This document shows, in pieces, positions 16,801 to 26,009 of a stretch of 64,000 nucleotides of DNA. The notes under the pieces were generated by a model. That model saw only the letters and a program-made list of their open reading frames with translations, made no database searches and had not been told where the DNA came from. The DNA lies in NCBI RefSeq assembly GCF_019195395.1, contig NZ_CP078067.1:739148-803147 (forward strand), given 5' to 3'. This DNA comes from Kaistella faecalis. Lineage in GTDB: Bacteria > Bacteroidota > Bacteroidia > Flavobacteriales > Weeksellaceae. Both the position numbers and the translations under genes were made by a program. Each line of letters begins with the position of its first letter. Positions within the stretch are counted from its first letter, which is position 1.

Positions 16801-19308
16801 TTATTTATAAGCTTCAATCGCTTTGTTAATGGCGTCAACCTGCTGATTGATGGTCGGACTTGAAGGATTACCTTTCAACACCGCCATTTTTTTAGCAAGA
16901 CCGTCTCTCAGGATCTGTACAATCATCATTTTTGCCTGCGGATTATCGCCGATCTGCTTTTTAACCTGGATTAAAATCTTCGTTACATTTTCCGTTGCTT
17001 TCAGATTATCAGAACTCATGATCCAGTTATAACCGTCTTCGGCAGCTGCGCCCAATTCAGGATTCTGGAATTTCACGAAAGGGTAAAACGCCGCTGTTGA
17101 GGCAATTGCCGGCATTTGTTTTTCGATTTTGTTTTTTACGATAATCGGTAAAAGTTCCGCAATTAAATCGTCGCTTGCACCGTCAAGATCAATGCTGCCA
17201 GCTAAAGTCGCAACTTTTGAAGGATCCACTACCGCAATCCCGGAAAGAGAACTTCCTTTTACAGAATTAGACACCGCATTCATTCCTTTCTCAAAAACAG
17301 GGAAGTATTTCTTGTCTTTTGTTTTACTCAAAGCTGAGATCGCTGCAGCCTGAACCAAAGTTTTAGTATCATTGGAAGCCATTTTTTCGACTTCTGCCAA
17401 CGCTGCTTTCGCCTGATCAGATTTTGTTAAATCGAGACCGCTCAGCGCTTTCATTCTGATTCTGAAGTTCGGGTCTTTCAATGCTGCGACCAAAGTTTTC
17501 AGTGACGCAGGATTTGCTGCTTTATTCTCCGCTGCTTTATCTACTGCTTTATATCTGCTTAAAAATTCTTTTGAATTTGAGTATTGCACGAAATATTGAT
17601 CCGGAGTTTTATTTTCCGTAAACTCACCTAAAATGACTCCGTCAGCATTCAAATTAATAAAATCTGGATTTTTGGAAACCGGGAAGCTAAAATCGTTTTT
17701 ATCTTTCGCACTTACCCAAACATTTTTCCTTGTAGGTTTTCCGTTTTCATAGATGTCGAGCGCCAGCGGAAACTGGAAATTACCGCCCACCTGATCCTGA
17801 CTTACCGTAACTTTCACCTGCTTTTTCACAGGTTCGAAGGTTGTAGTGTATGAAACTTTCGGGTGACCGCTGTTGAAATACCACTGATTGAAGAACCAGT
17901 TTAAATCTTTGCCTGAAACTTTTTCCAGCGATAGACGGAACTGATGTGCTTCGCCCGTACCGTATTCATTGGTTTTGAGGTAATCTGTCATTCCGGCCCA
18001 GAAAGCATCGTCTCCCACATAATTTCTCAACATGTGAAGAATTGAGCCTCCTTTATTATATGAAACCCCATCAAACATATCTTCTTTGTGATGGTAATTA
18101 AAACGCACCAAATCTTTGGTGACATTGGAAGGATCCCGGAAATAACCTTCAGCAGCTTTCATTAAAGTATAATCGGCGAAGTCTTTACCATATTTATGTT
18201 CATTCCAAAGGTATTCGGAATAGTTGGCGAAAGATTCGTTTACCGTTAGGTTACTCCAGCTTTCGGTAGTAACCAGATCGCCAAACCAATGATGGAAAAG
18301 CTCATGAGAAATCACATCTTCCCAGCGGTTTTCATCGATCAGGTCGCCCGGTTTTTGCTGCGCGGATTCCTGATGAAGTACCGCTGTGGTATTTTCCATC
18401 GCCCCGGAAACGTAATCTCTTGCGGTAATCTGCGCATATTTGGACCAGGGATAATCGTAATTCAGTTTTTTAGAAAAGAACTCCAACATTTCCGGAGTGT
18501 TGCCGAAAATCTGCTTCGCGTACGCTTCATATTCTTTTTCAACATAATAATCTACTGCAATATTTCTCCACTTATCTTTCACCACAGCATAATCTCCCAC
18601 TCCCATAAAAAACAGGTAAGGTGCATGCTTTTTATCCATCACCCAGTGATCGGTACGGAGCCCGTTGCCTTCTTTCACCGAAGATTTCATCAAACCGTTA
18701 GATAAAGTGACATATTTGTCGGGCACGGTCATGTAAATTTCCTGAGTGGTTTTCTGATTGGGCTTGTCGATGGTTGGGAACCATGCAGAACTGGCTTCGG
18801 TTTCACCCTGTGTCCAGATCTGGGTAGGCTTATCAGCATCTTTTCCCTGTGCGTTTACGAAATAAAGTCCCTTTGCATCGGTAATTGCAGCGCTGCCCTT
18901 TTCGGTTACTTCATTAGGACGCGCGGTGTATTTAATGTAAACCGTATACTCCTGATTCCGCGTATAGGTCTTATCTAAAGTGATTTTCAGCATATCATCT
19001 TTGTACGCGTATTTCAGCGGCGTTTTACCACCATTTTTGTCCAAAGCCACTTCGTGAATGAGCATCGCTTTAGCATCCAGAATCAGGGAATCCGAAGGAT
19101 AGAAATGCGGACTGGCCGTTAACCATTCCTCGCCGTTCATCTGTTCTTTGGCATAATCGAAATTTACTTTGAGTTTAGTATGCTTAAGTTCCGTAGACTT
19201 AGTGTGGGTTTGGCGGTATTCGGTTCTGCCGGAAGTTTCGGTTTGGGCGTAGGCAGTACCGGTAAATAGAATGCCGAGTAGTCCTAAGGAAATGATGAGT
19301 TTCTTCAT
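16801..19308 (-). CDS. M1 family metallopeptidase (aminopeptidase) with C-terminal HEAT-like region
   Basis: 835 residues with signal peptide (LGLLGILFTGTAYAQ). The M1 gluzincin core is complete: GAMEN exopeptidase motif at 302-306, HELFHHW zinc site at 335-341, and the third ligand Glu358 in NES. A C-terminal alpha-helical region (about 600-835) carries HEAT-like repeats (NFRIRMKALSGLDLTKSDQAK). It should remove N-terminal amino acids from peptides in the periplasm or outside, typical of a proteolytic life style. It is a single gene flanked by a terminator and by a divergent-looking gap. Confidence 0.93.
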   Translation of the reverse strand: MKKLIISLGLLGILFTGTAYAQTETSGRTEYRQTHTKSTELKHTKLKVNFDYAKEQMNGEEWLTASPHFYPSDSLILDAKAMLIHEVALDKNGGKTPLKYAYKDDMLKITLDKTYTRNQEYTVYIKYTARPNEVTEKGSAAITDAKGLYFVNAQGKDADKPTQIWTQGETEASSAWFPTIDKPNQKTTQEIYMTVPDKYVTLSNGLMKSSVKEGNGLRTDHWVMDKKHAPYLFFMGVGDYAVVKDKWRNIAVDYYVEKEYEAYAKQIFGNTPEMLEFFSKKLNYDYPWSKYAQITARDYVSGAMENTTAVLHQESAQQKPGDLIDENRWEDVISHELFHHWFGDLVTTESWSNLTVNESFANYSEYLWNEHKYGKDFADYTLMKAAEGYFRDPSNVTKDLVRFNYHHKEDMFDGVSYNKGGSILHMLRNYVGDDAFWAGMTDYLKTNEYGTGEAHQFRLSLEKVSGKDLNWFFNQWYFNSGHPKVSYTTTFEPVKKQVKVTVSQDQVGGNFQFPLALDIYENGKPTRKNVWVSAKDKNDFSFPVSKNPDFINLNADGVILGEFTENKTPDQYFVQYSNSKEFLSRYKAVDKAAENKAANPASLKTLVAALKDPNFRIRMKALSGLDLTKSDQAKAALAEVEKMASNDTKTLVQAAAISALSKTKDKKYFPVFEKGMNAVSNSVKGSSLSGIAVVDPSKVATLAGSIDLDGASDDLIAELLPIIVKNKIEKQMPAIASTAAFYPFVKFQNPELGAAAEDGYNWIMSSDNLKATENVTKILIQVKKQIGDNPQAKMMIVQILRDGLAKKMAVLKGNPSSPTINQQVDAINKAIEAYK

Positions 19309-19376
19309 GTATCGCTGTTTATATTTTTATTCGTTGTTTGATGTATTAACTGACTTAAAGTAAAATTGTTTTTACA

Positions 19377-20696
19377 CTACTGCCTTGTGAAAGTCAATAC
19401 CATAGATCCCTGATTGAAATCTATTGTGTTTTTATCGGGATTAAATTTCATTTTTATACCCGCAGGATCAAATTTAAATTCGGAATCGGAAACAACCTCG
19501 AGTGGAAATGCAGTTTGTCCGGTAGCCTGAGCCATCAGTTTTCCGTTCTCTTCGAAAATTTTAATATCAAGCGGAAATCCTGGTGCTTTGTACGTGCCTT
19601 CATATTTTTTAAGGAGTGCGAGATCAACAGTTTTCTCTTTAAAATCGGGCATTTTAAAATCCATATTCATTGCCGTTTTCAACATGTTGATGGAAATCTG
19701 GTTCACATCATAATCCGATTGATTGGTAATGAAACTCACCCCGGCTTTTGATTCCGGAAAGTAAAAAAGTACCGAACGGAATTCCTCGATCCTTCCGCTG
19801 TGACCATATCCGTATCTGTCAATAAACGGCACCTTAGCTAATCCAAACCCGTAATTATCTTTAAAATCCTTCATCGCCGCAAGGCTTTTTTGAGAAATGA
19901 TCTTGCCGTTTTCCAGTGCAATGACGAATTTAAGCAGCTCGGTTGGTGTTGAAATAATATTTCCGGCGCCGATCGGGATACTCATGTCGGTCTCCGGATT
20001 TTTTTCATAGACTCCGTTTTTGTAGTAATAGGCGTGAGCCTGGTTTTTTGCAGGATCAATTTTTCCGCCGACTTTAGTCATAGAAAGTTTCAAGGGTTTT
20101 GCAATTTTGTCCTGTAGCAGTTCAGCATACGACTTTTTATAAACTTTCTCCAGTATATATCCCAACAAGATGTAATTGGAGTTACTGTAAGCATGTTTTT
20201 CTCCCGGAGAAAAGTCACTTTTATATTTCTGAATGATGGAAACCAGCTCATTTTCAGTCTTAGGATTCTGATGGTATTCCCAATATTCCTTCTCGTCGGT
20301 AAGATTATGAATTCCGGTACGGTGCTGCATGAGTTGAGCTACGGTAATTTTCGGTGAGTTTTCGATCGCAGGGTAAAAATCCGAAAGTTTGGTATCCAGC
20401 GAAAGTTTTTTCTCTTCTACCGCTTTCATCACCAAAACAGCAGTAAAGATTTTGGAGACCGAACCAATCCGGTATTGGGTATTCATATTGGCCTTCTGCT
20501 GTTTTTCAGCATCGGCAAAACCGGTTACTTTTACAAAGTCAGGTTCATTGCCAGTCGCAAGCGCGTAGCTGCCAACTGCCTTATGACGTACTGCGAGGGA
20601 ATCCAGATAAGCTGATAGTTTCTCGCGGTTACCCTGCTGGGCAAAATTCAGAATGAATGCTCCTGACAGGGCGGCTGTAAATAATTTTTTCCACAT
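19377..20696 (-). CDS. Serine hydrolase, beta-lactamase/penicillin-binding protein-like fold
   Basis: 439 residues with a short signal peptide (TAALSGAFILNFAQ). The class C-type motifs are present: SVSK (Ser79 to Lys82) as the nucleophile motif, YSN at 170-172, and HSG in YGYGHSGRIEEF in place of KTG. An extra C-terminal beta domain of about 100 residues (LLKKYEGTYKAPGFPLDIKIF) is typical of flavobacterial periplasmic esterases and peptidases of this group. It probably hydrolyses D-amino-acid peptides or esters. Beta-lactam resistance should not be assumed from the fold. Confidence 0.88.
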   Translation of the reverse strand: MWKKLFTAALSGAFILNFAQQGNREKLSAYLDSLAVRHKAVGSYALATGNEPDFVKVTGFADAEKQQKANMNTQYRIGSVSKIFTAVLVMKAVEEKKLSLDTKLSDFYPAIENSPKITVAQLMQHRTGIHNLTDEKEYWEYHQNPKTENELVSIIQKYKSDFSPGEKHAYSNSNYILLGYILEKVYKKSYAELLQDKIAKPLKLSMTKVGGKIDPAKNQAHAYYYKNGVYEKNPETDMSIPIGAGNIISTPTELLKFVIALENGKIISQKSLAAMKDFKDNYGFGLAKVPFIDRYGYGHSGRIEEFRSVLFYFPESKAGVSFITNQSDYDVNQISINMLKTAMNMDFKMPDFKEKTVDLALLKKYEGTYKAPGFPLDIKIFEENGKLMAQATGQTAFPLEVVSDSEFKFDPAGIKMKFNPDKNTIDFNQGSMVLTFTRQ

Positions 20697-20774
20697 AAGA
20701 ATTAGTTTTCTTAATGGGTAGCAAAAACGATAAATTAGTTACGGAAATACCTGATCTTTAACAAATAAACTTAT

Positions 20775-21569
20775 TTAAACCGCTACAGGCGCTTTAATTC
20801 CCGGATGTGGATCATAATTTTCGAGCGTGAAATCTTCAAAAGTGAAACTGAAAATATCTTTAATCTGAGGATTGAGTTTCATCGTTGGTAAAGCTTTCGG
20901 AGTTCTGGAAAGTTGTTTTTTGACCTGCTCGAAATGATTGTTATAAATATGAACATCACCAAAAGTGTGAACATAATCACCTACTTCCAGATCGCAAACC
21001 TGTGCAACCATCATCAGTAACAACGCATAACTTGCAATATTAAAGGGAACGCCAAGAAAAACATCGGCACTTCGCTGATACAGCTGCAGCGATAATTTTC
21101 CGTCGGCAACGTAAAACTGAAACATTGCGTGGCAAGGCGCTAAAGCCATATTAGGAATTTCAGCAACATTCCATGCGGAAACGATGAGTCTCCGGGAATC
21201 CGGATTTTTTTTAATCTGATCAATCACTTCCGAAATCTGATCGATGACTTTGCCGTCGGCTCCTTGCCAGCTTCTCCACTGCGCGCCGTAAACCGGACCT
21301 AAATCACCGTTTTCATCAGCCCATTCGTCCCAGATAGAAACTCCGTTATCATTTAAATATTTTACATTGGTATCGCCTTTTAAAAACCAAAGCAATTCAT
21401 AAATAATTGATTTTAAATGAACTTTTTTAGTGGTCACCAAAGGGAAACCTTCAGACAAATCGTATCGCAGCTGGTAACCAAAAATACTTCGGGTGCCGGT
21501 GCCGGTTCTGTCGGTTTTATCGGTTCCGTTGTCGATGATATTCTGAAGTAAGTCGAGGTAATTTTGCAT
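20775..21569 (-). CDS. thyA: Thymidylate synthase
   Basis: 264 residues, the same length as the E. coli enzyme. The catalytic cysteine is Cys146 in [13 protein letters not shown]. The folate and dUMP sites ([40 protein letters not shown]) are intact. It methylates dUMP to dTMP with methylene-tetrahydrofolate. The start codon ATG follows a TATTTTTG box at 21597-21604 by about 28 bases. No dihydrofolate reductase gene is next to it in this window. Confidence 0.97.
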   Translation of the reverse strand: MQNYLDLLQNIIDNGTDKTDRTGTGTRSIFGYQLRYDLSEGFPLVTTKKVHLKSIIYELLWFLKGDTNVKYLNDNGVSIWDEWADENGDLGPVYGAQWRSWQGADGKVIDQISEVIDQIKKNPDSRRLIVSAWNVAEIPNMALAPCHAMFQFYVADGKLSLQLYQRSADVFLGVPFNIASYALLLMMVAQVCDLEVGDYVHTFGDVHIYNNHFEQVKKQLSRTPKALPTMKLNPQIKDIFSFTFEDFTLENYDPHPGIKAPVAV

Positions 21570-21626
21570 GATAAGAATGTGGAGTGTTTTTTTCTACAAA
21601 AATAGCAAACCTTTTTAATTGGTTGA

Positions 21627-22322
21627 TTAATAAGGTTGATAATTAGATTTTTGATAAAATAGCAAGTGATTGAATTTCACCTGTATTTTATCTGAATTTC
21701 CGGTGACTGATTTTAATTTACCAAATTTCTCTTCATCGCTATAATAATTATCCCAATAGTCAAATTTGACAGGTCCGAAGCTTTTGATTTTTCCGTATTT
21801 TGCTTTATTTAGTGGTTCATTTTCCCAGTAATCAACAAATATACTTCCTATGTTTTTTATCTTCCCATATCTTGCCGTGTCGAAACCGTCTTTATCCCAG
21901 TAATCTACCGGGATCGTTCCAATATTTTTTACTCTTCCAAATTTTTCTTTTTCGTAATTGTGGCTGTCCCAATAGTCGATTGTAACTTTACCAATACTCT
22001 TCACCTTCCCGTATCTTGCATCATTCACGTTGGAAGTCAGCCAATACTCAATCTTTGTATTCCCATAACTTTTGAGTTTTCCGTATTTTTCTTTTTCAAA
22101 ATGTTCATTGTCATAATAATCAAAACTGCCGTTAAAATTATTTGTTGTAAAACCTGAAATACTGCCATTTTCAGTAAGAAAAAACACAAATTCTTCAGTA
22201 TAAATTTCTATAGAACCTAAACTACCTCCACCAAATGACGCTACCACTTTCTGCATCTGTTGTGCCTGAATGTTTATAAAAGTCAGAAGCAAAGACCAAC
22301 ATAAAACAAATTTTAATTTCAT
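21627..22322 (-). CDS. Secreted protein built of six 24-residue YW repeats
   Basis: 231 residues. A signal peptide (FVLCWSLLLTFINIQAQ) is followed by a less regular start. Residues 67-210 are six tandem 24-residue units with the pattern hydrophobic-DYW, about nine variable polar residues, then (Y/F)GK(I/V/L)K(S/N)IG. The regularity suggests one beta-hairpin or coil turn per unit, as in a beta-solenoid. No enzymatic motif is seen, and the family was not recognised. The gene starts 11 bases after the GreA-like gene ends and may be co-transcribed with it. Its role is unknown; exported repeat proteins of this kind often bind a partner or the cell surface. Confidence 0.75.
   Translation of the reverse strand: MKLKFVLCWSLLLTFINIQAQQMQKVVASFGGGSLGSIEIYTEEFVFFLTENGSISGFTTNNFNGSFDYYDNEHFEKEKYGKLKSYGNTKIEYWLTSNVNDARYGKVKSIGKVTIDYWDSHNYEKEKFGRVKNIGTIPVDYWDKDGFDTARYGKIKNIGSIFVDYWENEPLNKAKYGKIKSFGPVKFDYWDNYYSDEEKFGKLKSVTGNSDKIQVKFNHLLFYQKSNYQPY
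21693..22124 (-). repeat. Six in-frame 72-bp repeats encoding 24-residue units
   Basis: These are the coding repeats of the 231-residue protein (residues 67-210). They are conserved mainly at the protein level, with divergent third positions, which indicates old duplication under selection rather than recent slippage. Confidence 0.75.
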
Positions 22323-22333
22323 ATTTCTAATTT

Positions 22334-22774
22334 TTACCAGATATTTTTAATGGTCTGTTTTACCGCATTAATAACAAAAACATCCTTATTAACTTTTCCT
22401 GTCATCGCTTGTGCTAAAGGACTTTCAGGGGAAATTAAAAATATTTTATGATGATCAGTTTCAAGAGAGCCTAAGGAAACTGCAATATAAAACATGCCTT
22501 TATCCGTTTCTACCAGACTTCCCAAACCGACGGTCTGATGAAGATTGGTATTGATTAATTTCAAAGAATTTTTCGCCCGCAGATTTTCATTCAGTTGAAT
22601 CTGCAGATTATTGATCTCCTGCTGTACCATTTCCCGCGAAGTTTCGTATTTATCGCCCATGGAACTTTTCGTTTCGTTGTTGGCGGCGCGGGTTTCGGCA
22701 ATCAGATGTTCTAAATGACCAATTTTTTCTGATAATTTGTCATGAATGATCTGCAGGATTTCGGATTTGTTCAT
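22334..22774 (-). CDS. GreA/GreB-like elongation factor family protein
   Basis: 146 residues. The N-terminal half is a helical hairpin (about 1-75; KLSEKIGHLEHLIAETRAANNETK then QQEINNLQIQLNENL). The C-terminal half has the Gre FKBP-like block ISPESPLAQAMTGK. The acidic tip expected in true GreA is weak (SSMGDKYE). It probably binds the RNA polymerase secondary channel, but cleavage activity is unproven. Close relatives are sometimes misnamed 3-oxoacyl-ACP synthase; nothing in the sequence supports that. It follows the alpha-amylase gene by seven bases. Confidence 0.75.
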   Translation of the reverse strand: MNKSEILQIIHDKLSEKIGHLEHLIAETRAANNETKSSMGDKYETSREMVQQEINNLQIQLNENLRAKNSLKLINTNLHQTVGLGSLVETDKGMFYIAVSLGSLETDHHKIFLISPESPLAQAMTGKVNKDVFVINAVKQTIKNIW

Positions 22775-22781
22775 TCAGCGT

Positions 22782-24134
22782 TTATTTTTCCATTACGGCA
22801 TATCCGCCGACCGGTAAGTAAAAACTTTTATCCTGTGAAAAATCTTTTACGGGACCACTGAAAACATTTTTAAATACTCCGGAAACATTTTCGTCACCGA
22901 TGGTAAAAGAGACATTCTCTTTAGAGAAATTGAGAACAACCAACACCTCATCTTTACCGTTCTTTCTGACATAAGCTAAGACCTTATCGTCTGCCGAAGT
23001 TTTAAGAATCTGAGTTTTTGCGGCAGGATCACCTCCTCTTAATGCCGGATTATCTGATTTAAGGTTTAGTAAAGTTTTGTAGAAACCGTGAAGTTCATTA
23101 GTTCCTGTCCACGGGATTGGATCTTTCTCGAAAAACTCCAGTCTTTTTGTTTTCAATGGAAGTTCCTGACCGTTATAAAGTAGCGGAACGCCATTCCACG
23201 TTACGGAAAACACGGCTAAAGGTTTTGCCAGAACACCATATTTTTCATACTCGGTTCCGTTCCAGGTATTTTCGTCATGATTGGAAGTAAACCAGGCTCT
23301 CATCGAACCGTCTCCGATCGCTGAATATCTTGAAAGAAGATTTTTTAAATCATCAAAAGAAGCTTTCCCGTCGTTATAATCTTTTGTTTTGTGCATCCAG
23401 TTCCAGATGTAACTTGCATCGAAAACTTTCCCGTAATCAGGATTGTCGAGTTCGTCGAATTCGCCGAGCCAGAAGAGCGGTTTTACTTTTTCAACTTCCG
23501 GTCTTGCCTGCTGCCAGAAATCAACTTCAACCCAAGCAGCGAGGTCGCAGCGGAATCCGTCGATATTGGTTTCGCGCACCCAGAATTTCATAGCTTCGAT
23601 CATCGCTAATCGCATTTCAGGATTGCTGTAGTCCAGTTCGATAATATCATCCATTCCGGAAGCGATCTGGAAATCGTTTGTTTTAGGATCTTTAAGATAA
23701 AACTCAGGATGGGTTTTCGTCCATACATGGTCCCAACCGGTGTGATTTGCAACCCAGTCGATGATTACTTTGAAACCCATTTTATGAGCTTCATCCACCA
23801 TATGTTTAAAATCTTCCATCGTACCGAATTCCGGATTGATGGCGGTGTAGTCCTGTGCTGCATACTGGCTGCCCAAAGGCCCTTTTTTATTTTTCTGTGC
23901 GATGGGTGTGATCGGCATAAACCAAAGGGTCTTTACTCCCATTTCTTTCAGACGCGGCATCTCTTTTTCGAATGCCCGGAAAGTTCCTTCCGGAGTGTAC
24001 TGTCTTATATTAACTTCGTAAATATTGGTGGTGTGCTTCCATTCGCTGGGCAACTCGTTCATTTTTGTAGATTTTTGAGTGGTACAGGATGCGATTCCCA
24101 GACCGATGATTGCTAAAAGGATGAGTTTTTTCAT
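22782..24134 (-). CDS. Alpha-amylase family (GH13) lipoprotein
   Basis: 450 residues. The lipobox LGIASC puts the lipidated Cys at 17. The GH13 (beta/alpha)8 barrel is complete: DWVANHTGWDHVW (region I), FRCDLAAW with nucleophile Asp197, the general acid Glu225 in LGEFDE, and Asp287 in SNHDEN. A small C-terminal beta domain follows. It cleaves alpha-glucans or oligosaccharides, presumably as a surface or periplasmic lipoprotein. No SusCD pair is nearby, so it is not part of an obvious polysaccharide utilisation locus here. A TACATTTG box at 24151-24158 may be its -7 element. Confidence 0.9.
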   Translation of the reverse strand: MKKLILLAIIGLGIASCTTQKSTKMNELPSEWKHTTNIYEVNIRQYTPEGTFRAFEKEMPRLKEMGVKTLWFMPITPIAQKNKKGPLGSQYAAQDYTAINPEFGTMEDFKHMVDEAHKMGFKVIIDWVANHTGWDHVWTKTHPEFYLKDPKTNDFQIASGMDDIIELDYSNPEMRLAMIEAMKFWVRETNIDGFRCDLAAWVEVDFWQQARPEVEKVKPLFWLGEFDELDNPDYGKVFDASYIWNWMHKTKDYNDGKASFDDLKNLLSRYSAIGDGSMRAWFTSNHDENTWNGTEYEKYGVLAKPLAVFSVTWNGVPLLYNGQELPLKTKRLEFFEKDPIPWTGTNELHGFYKTLLNLKSDNPALRGGDPAAKTQILKTSADDKVLAYVRKNGKDEVLVVLNFSKENVSFTIGDENVSGVFKNVFSGPVKDFSQDKSFYLPVGGYAVMEK

Positions 24135-24233
24135 TCTGATGATTTGCTAGCAAATGTATGGGTTTTTTATTAAAATTCCCAGTCGCGGACGCATCGTTCT
24201 CCCTTCAATTACTATAAAAAGTTCAATAAAAAA

Positions 24234-24250
24234 CCCCGGAAAATCCGGGG
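24234..24250 (-). terminator. Intrinsic terminator of the pRiA4b ORF-3-like gene
   Basis: CCCCGGA/TCCGGGG with a 3-base loop is followed by a run of T on the minus strand, nine bases past the stop codon at 24259. Confidence 0.85.
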
Positions 24251-24258
24251 CTGTATTT

Positions 24259-24840
24259 TTAAACTTCGTCAGTATCATCCTCTTCAAAGAAATCATCATC
24301 GAAATCATCTTCCTCATCATCAAAACCTTCGTCTTCATCTGAAAAATCACCGGAACTGAAATCTTCGTCAAAATTCCCGAAATCATCATCAGCCAAAGGA
24401 ATCGGCGAACTTTTCTTTGCTTTCTTTCCTCCTTTACTCGGTGCTTTCAGCGGCATATTTCCGAAACGGAAAACGGTAATAGGATAATTTACAGCAGGTT
24501 TTTCGTCGATAATTTCTACCAGCTCGCAGAAGAACTCCCAAAGATCCATAAAACCATACTGGAAATGAACTTTGTCACCTACTTTTTCGAAAGCTTCGGT
24601 AATATATACATCCGACATTATTTCTCCTTCCCCATCATCACTCATATCTTCCAACGGAACTGTTTTTACAACCATTCCCTCCTCATCCAGAATGTTAAAA
24701 AGCGAAAGATCCTCGCCCATGAGCGTAAATGCGCTCTTGATTCCCAAATGCAGATTCCAGAGATTCTGCTTTTCCTTGATCTCAACATCGCGGAAGATAT
24801 CATCTTTAGCATCTAAAATAATGCGGATTTTATAAACCAT
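24259..24840 (-). CDS. pRiA4b ORF-3-like (IS1096 TnpR-like) protein with acidic tail
   Basis: 193 residues from the ATG at 24840 (MVYKIRIILDAKDD). The frame stays open to 24912, but the promoter at 24885-24912 lies inside that extension, so the shorter start is right. The N-terminal 130 residues match the plasmid pRiA4b ORF-3 fold (NLWNLHLGIKSAF, VGDKVHFQYGFMDLWEFFCELVEI), known from mobile-element passengers but also common as a chromosomal gene in flavobacteria. A Lys-rich linker leads into a tail of about 45 residues that is almost only Asp, Glu, Phe, Gly and Ser. No mobile element is seen around it. The function is unknown. Confidence 0.78.
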   Translation of the reverse strand: MVYKIRIILDAKDDIFRDVEIKEKQNLWNLHLGIKSAFTLMGEDLSLFNILDEEGMVVKTVPLEDMSDDGEGEIMSDVYITEAFEKVGDKVHFQYGFMDLWEFFCELVEIIDEKPAVNYPITVFRFGNMPLKAPSKGGKKAKKSSPIPLADDDFGNFDEDFSSGDFSDEDEGFDDEEDDFDDDFFEEDDTDEV

Positions 24841-24884
24841 TTTGTGTTTAAATTTTGATAGTTTTTTAGAATTGATTTCCGGTA

Positions 24885-24912
24885 CAAATATAAAACAATA
24901 GAATTTTGACAA
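24885..24912 (-). promoter_or_regulatory. Promoter of the pRiA4b ORF-3-like gene
   Basis: On the minus strand TTG (24910-24912), a 17-base spacer and TATATTTG (24885-24892) match the Bacteroidetes consensus fully. The predicted transcript start near 24878 leaves a leader of about 38 bases and decides the start codon at 24840. Confidence 0.72.
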
Positions 24913-24965
24913 AAAAGAATTCGCAGCCCTTTTTTTAAAAAAGTTTTGCTTACATTTTGCGCTGG

Positions 24966-26000
24966 TTAATTGCTTTTCTCGAGTAAAAAACTGAACTGTG
25001 TACCTTCCAAATATACGCTTTCCACGGAGATATTCTCCCCATGCGCTTCCAGAATATGTTTCACAATAGCGAGACCCAGTCCGGACCCCCCGTCGTTACG
25101 GTTTCTGCTGGTTTCCACGCGGTAAAACCTTTCAAAGATACGGGGTAAAACTTCAGGTTTAATTCCCATTCCGTTGTCTTCCACGGTGACCAAAACCTTA
25201 TTTTTCAGGATGGTAGTTTTGATGATAATCTGCGCCCTGTCTCTGTTCGCATAATGAATGGCATTTGAAATTAAATTGATCAGGACCTGAGAGATTTTCT
25301 GCTTATCGGCATTTACGAAAATCTGCGGTGCTGCGGTCTGCAGCTGTACTCTTGCTTCTTTCCGAAGTGCTTCCAGATCCAGAAGGTCAATAATCTCGCG
25401 CACGACACTGTTAAGATCGAAACTGGTGACATTCAACGTTATTTCGCCGGATTCGTATTGGTTGATCATATCAAGATCCTTCACGATATTAAGTAACCTT
25501 TCTACCGATTTATCAATTCTTTCCAGGTATTTATCGCGGATTGCCAGATTTTCCACACCGCCATCCATAAGGGTTTCAACATATCCCTGGATAGAAAATA
25601 AAGGGGTTTTCAGTTCATGAGAAACATTTCCGATGTATTCTTTCCGATAAGTTTCCATTTCTTTCATGGTTACCATTTCGGTCGCGCTCTTTTGGCTAAA
25701 GGCAGAAAATCTTTCCCCCAGCTGCTTAAAATCCATTTCATTATCATCATCGGGACTGATGTCTTCCGGAAGAATGGTAGAGATTTTTCTTATCTGCTTC
25801 TTACCATAGAAATTAAAAAGGTAATCAAGAATCACATAATTAAGCGCAAATATCAGGACGACGCAAACGAAAAGAGTAAGATAAAAATTGCTTTTGCTGT
25901 GAAAAACCGCATCGTTGGTATAATCGAAACCCAACGCCACCAGAGACATGGCTACGGTCAGGAAAACTGAAGCAAGTAAAGTAAGCCGGTGAAACCTCAT
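24966..26000 (-). CDS. Sensor histidine kinase, PhoR-like
   Basis: 344 residues. Two membrane helices (about 8-25 and 39-60) flank a very short periplasmic loop, so the sensing probably depends on membrane or partner proteins rather than a large ligand domain. A linker follows, then HisKA with the phosphorylated His128 (NVSHELKTP) and HATPase_c with the N box (NLISNAIHYA), G1 (VEDNGMGI), F box and G2 (GGSGLGLAIV). It follows the response regulator gene by nine bases. PhoR-like architecture and the divergent TonB receptor suggest phosphate control (inference). Confidence 0.9.
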   Translation of the reverse strand: MRFHRLTLLASVFLTVAMSLVALGFDYTNDAVFHSKSNFYLTLFVCVVLIFALNYVILDYLFNFYGKKQIRKISTILPEDISPDDDNEMDFKQLGERFSAFSQKSATEMVTMKEMETYRKEYIGNVSHELKTPLFSIQGYVETLMDGGVENLAIRDKYLERIDKSVERLLNIVKDLDMINQYESGEITLNVTSFDLNSVVREIIDLLDLEALRKEARVQLQTAAPQIFVNADKQKISQVLINLISNAIHYANRDRAQIIIKTTILKNKVLVTVEDNGMGIKPEVLPRIFERFYRVETSRNRNDGGSGLGLAIVKHILEAHGENISVESVYLEGTQFSFLLEKSN

Positions 26001-26009
26001 CTTACAAAT

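Noticed and set aside
24841..24912. N-terminal extension of the pRiA4b ORF-3-like protein
   Set aside because: It covers a full-consensus promoter; the transcript would start inside it.
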